In this document: positions 63,737 through 64,000 of the stretch, one piece after another
Layout of the letters: every line of letters begins with the position of its first letter
Numbering within the stretch: the stretch's first letter is position 1
DNA from: Liolophura sinensis
Lineage: Eukaryota > Mollusca > Polyplacophora > Chitonida > Chitonidae
DNA: 64,000 nt
Assembly: GCF_032854445.1 (NCBI RefSeq)
Contig: NC_088297.1
Location: forward strand, 13,187,039-13,251,038
Direction: 5' to 3'
The notes under the pieces: generated by a model
Databases searched by the model: none
The model's input: only the letters and a program-made list of their open reading frames with translations
What the model was told of the DNA's origin: nothing
Made by a program: the position numbers and the translations under genes

Positions 63737-64000
63737 GTAAGTAAAAAAAATTTAGGTTTCATTTGGTTGATTTGTTCTGTTTTGCCAGTATTTTTTTTGT
63801 TCAGCCTATGGTCAAAATAGTTCCATTGCCATTTTATAACTAGAGAGCTTTGCAAAAATCAAAAGTTATTAATTTGGACTTTTTCATCACCTTTTGATTT
63901 CCCGTGTAGTAACTTTTCCAAGTATTGTCCAGTTTTTGTAAAAAATTGTGTGCAGGTTTGTTTTGTGTAGCATCTGTTCAGTATCGATAACTACTAGGGT
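63737..64000 (+). other. Intron after exon 19; gene continues beyond the window
   Basis: Starts with the GTAAGT donor. No acceptor with an ORP1-like C-terminal frame is visible before the end. Confidence 0.7.

Noticed and set aside
58388-61380. CRISPR-like array (regular repeat with short variable parts)
   Set aside because: There are no unique spacers: the whole 31-bp unit repeats. The context is a eukaryotic intron with no cas genes.
63240-63590. 116-codon open frame between the last two exons
   Set aside because: No acceptor or donor in fitting phase, and the flanking exons join directly as in the human protein.

Overview
The window is eukaryotic genomic DNA, AT-rich, dense in repeats and almost entirely intronic. 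It carries one protein-coding gene that I can support, on the + strand from at least 2194 to 63736 and running off both ends. The gene is an orthologue of vertebrate OSBPL1A/ORP1 (long form ORP1L), a sterol and phosphoinositide transfer protein. I found 19 consecutive coding exons by matching translated pieces to the known ORP1 layout and checking every GT-AG boundary and codon phase. All 18 junctions keep frame. The host is probably a lophotrochozoan, most likely a mollusc: the tRNA-derived SINE tails (one ending in ATAA repeats after a 'gtaaaacaccaat' block, the other in TCAC repeats after 'gacgttaaacccc') are of the kind common in that group. This is inference from memory, not a search.

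Layout. 1-2193: intronic DNA with a SINE fragment and two abutting minisatellites; the upstream ankyrin exons were not found. 2194-2306: end of the ankyrin region and start of the PH domain. 4808-12088: rest of the PH domain (four exons). 14337-16354: two linker exons. 27463-27649: coiled-coil segment and an FFAT-like VAP-binding motif. 29323-29542: acidic, Ser/Thr-rich linker. 34218-34354: candidate alternative first exon for a short isoform, phase-compatible with the next exon. 38920-63736: the OSBP-related lipid-binding domain (ORD) with the EQVSHHPP signature at 54975-54998. The last exon or exons lie beyond the window.

The introns hold about two dozen minisatellite or duplication blocks (largest 58388-61380, 31-bp unit, about 95 copies), roughly thirty copies or fragments of two tRNA-derived SINE families, and several palindromic MITE-like families.

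Most notable observation: at six exons (ending 4881, 10260, 16354, 52656, 56788 and 57736) the exon 3' end or its splice donor region has been copied into downstream intron sequence, four times as tandem arrays anchored on the exon-intron boundary and twice as single displaced copies. At 16354 the copies gained an upstream AG and form complete 31-nt micro-exon-like units. Other leads are the short-isoform promoter, loss of the near-invariant PH-domain tryptophan, mobile elements abutting splice acceptors, a tandem array bearing CRE and CCAAT motifs, and a young SINE inserted in a minisatellite with a visible target-site duplication.
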